Shown piece after piece: positions 10,601-17,044 of a DNA stretch of 19,395 bases. The stretch is from the NCBI GenBank assembly GCA_018398765.1, contig JAHBMJ010002365.1, positions 1 to 19,395 on the forward strand, read 5' to 3'. This DNA is from Chromera velia. Its lineage: Eukaryota; Sar; Chromeraceae. Positions within the stretch are counted from its first letter, which is position 1. Every line of letters starts with the position of its first letter. The position numbers were made by a program, and so were the translations under genes. The notes below the pieces were generated by a model. It was not told the DNA's origin. It made no database searches and saw nothing but the letters and a program-made list of their open reading frames with translations.

Positions 10601-11311
10601 TTGTGCAGACGGTGCTGGAGCTGTCAAAACAAGGAGGATGGGTTTCGTGGCGCGGGAGTCATAAAGCCCGGAGTGGCGGCGACTGTGCGTGGCACTGGAG
10701 TCACAAAGCCCAAAACGCAATGCAGGAGCTGCATGTTAAGGGACAGCAATGCAGATGGATGCATCATGGTGGCGTTGGAGTCATCGCAACCATTATGGCA
10801 ATGGAGCCAACAAACAAACCAATGTGACAACGGTGTCACACAAGAAGCCCCGGTTGAGCTACTGGGTCACTACGGAAAGGGGGGAAGAAAGTGCATGTGG
10901 AAGTCCTTTTATGAAATGGCATTTAGAATATATTCCTTTCTTCCAGTGCCTGAGGTCACTTGCAGAAAGAAGAAGGTGAGTGAAATTCCAAATGAGCTTG
11001 TGACTTTGATGGTGATGGACGTGGGTGGGCCATGCAAGTCTGTATGTGGCCGCACGCATGCAGAGCGCTTTCGCGGTGTGGCATACGAATTATTCTGGAA
11101 TTAATTGATCAGGCAATTAATTACATGCATGCATGGACTACAGTCGCGTGCAGATGCATATAGAATTTCATATAAAGGAACAAAGCGATGAGTGACCGAA
11201 TATGGAGTCAGGCTCAGATGCAACGAACTGAGACACTCACTCCTCCAGATGAGGTGCACGAACATAGACCGTCTGAAGGCTGACTGTCTGCATGAGCAAA
11301 TGCCCACATGA
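10601..11311 (+). pseudogene. Integrase-like and RNase H-like pol remnant (downstream copy)
   Basis: The stretch beginning HYGKGGRKCMWKS, then VTCRKKKVSEIPNELVTLMV and MDVGGP, resembles the end of the zinc-binding domain and the first catalytic Asp region of a Ty1/copia integrase. The same frame then continues with THAERFRGVAYEL and RADAYRISYKGTKR, which look like RNase H. There is no intervening integrase core or reverse transcriptase, so this appears to be an internal-deletion junction. In-frame stops fall at 11102 and about 11189. The part before about 10850 is unrecognised and contains three spaced copies of a GGAGTCAYAAAGCC-like sequence. From 10979 it is the downstream copy of the direct repeat. 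Confidence 0.5.
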
Positions 11312-11390
11312 GGGCCAAGAAGTTGTAAGAACATATACATCTCTTCTATCGTAAGAACACATACGTCTCTTCTTTTTTTTAATTTTTGCT
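10979..11390 (+). repeat. Downstream copy of the ~380-bp direct repeat
   Basis: This copy is about 95% identical to 8738-9121. It differs chiefly by transitions, several at CpG positions, and by a duplicated GTAAGAACAYATACRTCTCT segment near 11325-11372. Confidence 0.88.
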
Positions 11391-12458
11391 TAAATTTGAA
11401 TTATTGCATGTGATACCATGTATTTATTATTTCTTATTGATTAAAAATTTGATTTGCTATTATGTAATTTTTCTTATTGTATATTAATTTTACGGTATTA
11501 TCTGAGTCATGTGTGTATAACTATGTATAACCCCGACTATACGGTTACATCTATGGCATTTGATCGTCATTCTGCTATCTAGTCCTTTAAAGAGTTGATT
11601 TCTAGGTTGTTTTGTTCGTGTACGGAGTTTCGTTTCCCCATCTCCTCTGTATACCATTCGCAGCCTCTTTCCACCCCATTTGGCTAGCCCATTTGGTCAT
11701 CGGATGACCTCCGGCCGCTGCGCATCTCTTCAAATTGAAAGCCTCTCTGCCTTCTCATCTTGAGCGTTGATGAAGTGTTTCGTTTGGGTTAGTTTTCAGA
11801 CATCCACTCGGTCACCGAAAGACCCTGAGACTGGACTGGCCAGCGAGAAACGGGGAAATTGCGTGGGTGGAACGTCCCACATTTGAAGGCTGTGTGTCGT
11901 TTGAAGGCTTCCTTTTTTCTGAAATTGTTGGGTGCGCCAACCTTCCTTCTTTTCTTTCTTACTCGAAGAATCATTTGCAGACACGCATGCACGCAAACAC
12001 AAGCACTTGCACATACAAAGTACGCCAGCTATTGTTTGTTGTGCTGAGCCTTCGGTCCGTCCACGGATTGAATAGACCAACGGCACGCACCCGAATTCGA
12101 ATACACATGCACGTCTGAATGTGCAGATTTTGCCTCCTTCCTCTCCACGCCCCTTGGACCTCCCTCGCTTCATCTTCTGTCTCTCCCTCGGCCCTGTTTT
12201 CTTCTCGAAATGACTTGCACCTGAGGGACGAGAAGGATACCAAAAAGCTCTCTCTCTGAATTTTGCCTCGATCTTTCTGCTTTGGATGAATGCTTGTTGA
12301 TCTATGAATCTTCCCTCCAATCCATCCAAGTCTGACTCTGTCTTGCTTGTTGTGTTTGTGTTTCTTGCTCCACCGGCAGAAAGAGACCCAATCCCCCTCC
12401 CCCCCCGCACGCAGACTTCGCTCCTCCTTCCAACAACATACAAGAACCCTTCTTTTTT

Positions 12459-12498
<40 letters not shown>

Positions 12499-12557
12499 TC
12501 CTTCTTTCCTTCCTTCCTTTCTTTCTTTCCTTCCTTTCTTTCTTTCCTTCTTTCTTT
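11391..12557. other. AT-rich flank of the retroelement, then 3' flank of the minus-strand gene
   Basis: The segment 11391-11545 is strongly AT-rich, with runs such as TTTATTATTTCTTATTG, and matches the compositional style of 8331-8737, although I found no sequence match between them. The segment 11550-12450 has ordinary composition. An alternative 3'-terminal exon at 11971-12220 would be phase-compatible with the minus-strand gene (acceptor CCCTCAG at 12221-12227), but its peptide looks non-coding towards the end, so I prefer the stop at 12558. Confidence 0.45.
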
Positions 12558-12559
12558 CT
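12451..12559. repeat. (TTTC)n/(TTCC)n tetranucleotide tract
   Basis: More than 100 bp of TTTC and TTCC units occur on the plus strand. In the sense of the minus-strand gene this is a purine tract beginning right at its inferred stop codon, presumably in its 3' untranslated region or beyond. All Lys/Glu/Arg-repeat or Phe/Ser/Leu-repeat frames here are artefacts. Confidence 0.9.
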
Positions 12560-13533
12560 ATGACATTCCCCTCCTGCTGCCTGGGTGCATCCCATGCCCA
12601 TACGTCATCTGACTGGGCGCCCGCGTGGTGCCTCCGAAGGCCTGTCCCCAGAGGCCGATGGACTTGTTGTACTCCTCCGTGTTCAGAGTGTTGCCGCACT
12701 TCCTGCAATTAGCAACATGCAGAAGGGAAAAAAGGAAAAGAAAGCAATGCAGACCCAAATCAAGTAAGTCAGGGACCTGTTTTGAGGGGATCGCGTAACT
12801 CATCTGAAAAATGAAGAACAACTATTCATGCATCCACACGTGGATCAGCAGGTCAGTCAGTCAAATCAGTTAGTCAGTCACTCACTCACTCACTCACTCA
12901 CTCAATCAATCAGCCATTCAAGCGGGCAGGTGAACAAGCTCCCTGTAGGGAACTTGTTGCTTTGCAGATTACGAGCCTCGCATGAGGCAGACAGGCTGCG
13001 ATTGATCGCCTAAGTGTACAACCAACGGACTGACAAGCAAGGAGGCTGTCCGTAGGTGCCACGGCACCCATCGCAGAGGGGGACTCCAGACCTGCAATGA
13101 ATGCAATCAGGCGCTCGTTTGTTCGTTCGAACCATTAATTCATGCATGATATGTATGCCTTGTACGGATGAGGCAGTCCTCACCTGTAGTATTTTCAAAC
13201 GAGACGACGTTCGCTCGCACCATCCACTCATCAAAACATAGTGACAGAGTATAATAGATCCACCTTTGTACCGTAGATATGCACGCTAGCGGGGATTGGT
13301 GAGAAAGAAAGGAAAGTTTGCAAGAAGCTGGGTCGAAATGCACACAACACCCGAAGACATCATTTCAGAAGTGCGGCACAAGTAGGAAACTATTATTCAT
13401 TCAAGGCCTTGGAGTCATGCAGGAAAAATGACGCGGAATTGAGAGCGCAAAGGTGCGATGCATCTATCGAAAGAAGTAAAACAGAAAGAAAGAAAGAAAG
13501 AAAGAAAGAAAAGAAAGAAAGAAAGAAAGAAAG

Positions 13534-13572
<39 letters not shown>

Positions 13573-16490
13573 AAGAAAGATGAGCGATCTTTGTAGGTCT
13601 GTGCCAAACAACACAGAAGCAGCATAAGTAAGACCCATGCACTCACCCTGCTCGAGCATCCCGAGGATTGTAGCTTGTCCAGTGGTTGTTGTACCTGCAG
13701 GCACCCATCCACGCGTTCGTTCACTCATTCTCCCTCCCACGTAGGTTCTTCATTTTACCTCGGGCTTGCTTGGTTTCGTGCTTTGAGATTGACCCACTCA
13801 CCCACCCTCCTGCAGCATGTGCGTACTGCTTCCTTCACTCTCGCACCTAAGGTGTGTTGACTGAAAGAGGCAACCGGCCATGAAGGACTTCGGCATCCTC
13901 CAGAACCACCCCATTCGCTCAGTACCGCACTTGCTCACCCAGCCTTACTCACCACGTTGTCATCCTTGCTCGGCTCACTGGCGCAGTGCCCCATTCGCTC
14001 ACTACTCAGACACACAGACGGATCCCAGTGGAGTCCGGCGCAGCATGACTGACTGCCTCCTGTCTCTTCTTCCGGTGGGTCCCCCTCTATCCTTCCCTTG
14101 ACTCTGTCTCTCTGCTTGTCTCTCTGTGTGTCCATGTACGTGTGGAGTGTGTTCGGGTGAGGACAAAGTGACGGACGGACCGACCTTTGGGGATTCTTCA
14201 GCTCCTTCTGAAGAAGTTGCTGGCGCATTGCGAGGATCTGAATGTATTGTTCCTGCATGAACGCATCAAACAAACAAACAAAAAAAGAACAGCTCAGTGA
14301 AAGAGGACTGGCACAAGGAAGTCATTTGGGGGGGCGAAGCATGTTGTTCACAAACGAAATTCAACAACAGGAAAACCTCGTCGGCTTGTGCGCGTGTCTC
14401 CGTTCTACGCAATGAAAGGTTGCTTGCCCATTCAGAAAAATCCTCCTGCAATTGCTTCTCTTCTCTTTTTTCCTGTTTCATTCTCCCTCTATCTCCTTTT
14501 CTTCTCCAGAAATCATACAGCTGAGAGGAGAGGAGAAGAGAAGTTCTCCAAACAAAAAGTTTCTTCCTCTCTTCGTACCAACCACACCGTACCTACCTGC
14601 ATTTTGCACCTCTCGAGAAGCATTGCCGTCATTCCGCTGGTGCTGTCAGGGTTGACCCCCCCGAATGCACCCCCGTAAGCAGGCTGGACTTGTTGCTGGT
14701 GAGGGAGAGTGCTCGCGTGGAGGAGAGCCTGACCCTGTGCGCTGTTGCGTGCTGGCATGAAGCCTGGGCCTGTGGGGAGATTTTTGTCGAAGAAGGAAGG
14801 AAGGAAGGAAGGAACATGAGGGCACTCTGAATCACGAGGGCGGGCGAGAAGGAAGAGGAGCTCAGTGCTGGATTGGTGAAAGGAGAGAGGGAGAAAAGGA
14901 GAGAGGAAAGCAAAATTTGGAAACAATAGGGACCTTCTCGGAACAGAAAAGCTCTATTTACTTTTCTGTCTACCTGTCAATCCATCCATCTATCTCTCTC
15001 TGCACATGTTCCATTCCATGGACTCACTCAGGACTGTTCCAGGCTGCTGTCCGAAAGGCTGAGCCCCAATCAGGCCCTGTCCCCCGTCGAGTGCAATGGA
15101 AGCTGCATGCAGAAATAAATATTCACAGGCACGCTGCGTGAATCTGCCGTCCACTTCATGTAGGGATAAAACTGTTCCTCCATGCAGGTGAACTTTCGAA
15201 AAAACATCCGTATCCTGCACAAGTCACCTAGTGTTGTACAACGTTTCGTTTCGTTTTTCAAGAGGTACTCTCTGCACTGTTCTCACTCCAGTATCCTGAC
15301 ACCACGTTGTTCTTCTGCTGACTTCCATTTGCAAAGAAAAACAAACTACATACCGACCCTGGGGGGGAAGTCCTTGGGCCACAGCGGTTGTGCTGGGTTG
15401 GGGCCAGGGGTCTGCTGCTCCCGGGATGGTCTCTGGGAAGATGTGGGAGGCAGCTGGCATAACGGTGGGAGAAGCGGGGGGCATGAGGGCAGCGGAGGCA
15501 TCAACGGCCCCCAAGTAGGGCGAGGGGGAGGCGGATGGGGAAACTGTGAGGCCGTAAGGCTGTTGCCAGGCAGAGGCGGCGGCAGGCTGCTGGACCACCT
15601 GGGGCTGAAAGGACTGAGGCCCCAGAGCGTAGCCAGAGGCGGAGGGCGCGACGGCAGACACGGCCGGGGACCCTGGAGGGACACTGAGGTACTGTCCGCC
15701 TGCTGCAAACAGAAAATACAGTTGACAATCCATCAAGGTTATCGGATGTATGCATGGCAATTGATGCAGGTCAGTCACTTTTTATCGGACCGGCCTTTCT
15801 AACACGGGTGTGCTCTCTTGAGCTTCTCGGGTGTCCTCAGGTAACGAAATGTGAAGCAAAGCTTCGCTAGGTGGCGCCTTGGATGTATGGCGCCAGTGTG
15901 GACGGAAGAAAAAAGAGAACTGACAAGAGGGGTCCTTTCTGTTTTGTATATGAAGGCCGAGAGGAATGAATGGGGTCCTTCTCTTCTCAATGCATTTTTG
16001 GTGAAGAGGAATTCACTCAATCTGCGCCTTTCAGATTGCTGCTCAAGGTCACTAGCTGCTGACCAGCGGGTGCCATCAGCGACACCTGAGGTTGAAGTGC
16101 GGGCGAGGGGAGGGGCTGCAACACTGCACATGCATGTACAGGGAAGGACAGGAGGAGTGCGCGGCAAGGCAGAAAGGGGCATGCAGACACCTTTTGACGC
16201 TCAAAACAACCTCGATAATTGCATACATGACAACTCACTCGAGGCTTCCATGGTTGTCATTTGGCGTCTTTTTCAGACAACTAAGGGCGACAGACGTGTG
16301 CCTTCAGCAGTTGTGTTAATGGATCGAAGGTTCTCCGGCTTTTCCTTCCTCTAAGTAGCGATGCGTGCGTGTTCAGAGAGAGGTGTTCGACCTCGAAGTC
16401 TTTGTCAGTGCCAATGTGCTCTTCAATCTGTGCCCCCTCCAGGGAGTTTGAGTGAGCAGGACGAAATCGCTGCTGAGTCGATCGTTCCAT
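12558..16490 (-). CDS. 12-exon gene for an unrecognised 441-residue Pro/Gln-rich protein with a C-terminal Cys cluster
   Basis: Inferred exons in coding order: 16490-16392, 16115-16064, 15702-15358, 15102-15028, 14769-14597, 14520-14377, 14252-14185, 14001-13953, 13860-13802, 13694-13647, 13091-13023, 12702-12558. They total 1326 nt, keep phase at all 11 junctions and end at TAG. Five donors are GTGAGT or GTAGGT, and one acceptor has a 20-nt pyrimidine tract (14521-14540). Residues about 34-248 are Pro/Gln/Ala/Ser-rich and probably disordered. Residues 249-319 are charged and helical (LYDFWRRKGDRGRMKQEKRE, then EQYIQILAMRQQLLQKEL), plausibly coiled coil. Residues about 372-398 hold CDGCRGTYGQPPC followed by KCGN, four Cys that could bind one zinc. 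I do not recognise the family. The combination suggests an adaptor or nucleic-acid-associated protein, but that is only inference. Least certain points: the first exon and donor, and the GTTTTC donor at 14376. Confidence 0.66.
12852..12913. repeat. (CAGT/CACT)n tetranucleotide repeat
   Basis: Degenerate AGTC units pass into CACT and then CAAT units, inside inferred intron 12703-13022 of the minus-strand gene. Confidence 0.8.
13482..13580. repeat. (GAAA)n-(GA)n purine tract
   Basis: About 100 bp of GAAA units, then GA units, then GAAA again, on the plus strand. In the sense of the minus-strand gene it is a long pyrimidine tract in the 555-nt intron 13092-13646. Its mirror symmetry could allow triplex formation. 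Confidence 0.9.
14791..14813. repeat. (GAAG)n repeat
   Basis: Five to six AAGG units lie in intron 14770-15027. In gene sense they form a CTTC tract a short distance upstream of the acceptor CCCCACAG at 14770-14777. Confidence 0.8.
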
Positions 16491-17044
16491 GCAGCTATAT
16501 AGCGTCCATCCATCTGTGCGTGGGTCGCTTCACGCGCGGAATGCTGACGGCATATGCAATTTTCCGCATGCAGGAACATGTCCTCGCGGGGCGCGTGCGT
16601 CAGCGCGGCCCCGGAAAGTCTCGAAAATCCTTCACTCTTCGCTTTTGAGGATTCCTCGCACGACGCACGGGTTTTTTGGAAGGCCGAAATATACCGATAC
16701 AAGCTTCGCGTCTCCCCCAAAATTAGCCGTCTCCTGCGGCCGCAAAATTCGCATGCTCTTTTCGGCCGGCATCGCGCGACCGGTCGCGGAGGAAAAGAAA
16801 AAGAAATTTTGTTGAGCCTCAAGGATGCCTCAAGGAATGTTGTTTCATCTCTTTGTCCCAAAAGACCCCTCACAAGCCAGTCAGACTGCTTTCCGCTGCG
16901 AAGATCAAACTTTGGCCCCTAGTCGTCTCTGTACGTTGGTTGGTTGGTTCGTTCTATCAGAACTCATCTGAGCTTTTCGGAGGCGTGTCTCTGTCCGCTC
17001 TGCAGCTTACTTACGTAACCCTACAACAGTCTCGTCATACAACG
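16491..17044. other. Intergenic region between divergent genes
   Basis: About 550 bp lie between the inferred starts of the minus-strand Pro/Gln-rich gene and the plus-strand wall-protein-like gene. It contains CpG-rich stretches (16600-16790) and a TTGG triplication near 16938-16949. Several open frames of 70-160 codons cross it but none joins a splice chain. Promoters for both genes presumably lie here; I see no decisive element. Confidence 0.45.

Larger units (their letters stand above)
8738..11390 (+). mobile_element. Degenerate Ty1/copia-like retroelement remnant with flanking direct repeats
   Basis: The element consists of a direct repeat (8738-9121), a gag reading frame (9178-10101), a frameshifted zinc-knuckle/gag tail (to about 10544), an integrase-like piece and a second copy of the repeat (10979-11390). 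Both repeat copies carry RNase H-like coding sequence, so they are either unusual long terminal repeats that include the end of pol, or a tandem duplication of the 3' end of the element. No protease DSG motif, reverse transcriptase YxDD motif or complete integrase was found, so it is non-autonomous. It sits between two convergent genes. The exact ends and target-site duplication could not be defined: the repeats begin with TG but no matching flanks were seen. Confidence 0.72.

Noticed and set aside
11971-12708. 245-codon minus-strand open frame
   Set aside because: Much of it translates the GAAA microsatellite as Lys/Glu/Arg repeats, and its upstream part is a shadow of the exon at 12702-12558.
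13110-13140. tRNA T-loop-like GGTTCGAAC sequence on the minus strand
   Set aside because: No cloverleaf, anticodon stem or acceptor pairing could be built around it.
13163-13272. Minus-strand exon candidate with a good GTGAGG donor (about 13174)
   Set aside because: The neighbouring exon 13694-13647 ends in phase 2 once its GCAGG/GTGAGT junction is read correctly, and joins directly to 13091-13023. This candidate does not fit the phase.
16495-16502. TATA-like CTATATAG next to the inferred start of the minus-strand gene
   Set aside because: It lies only about 5 nt upstream of the ATG, too close to position transcription upstream of that codon. It would matter only if the true start codon is elsewhere.
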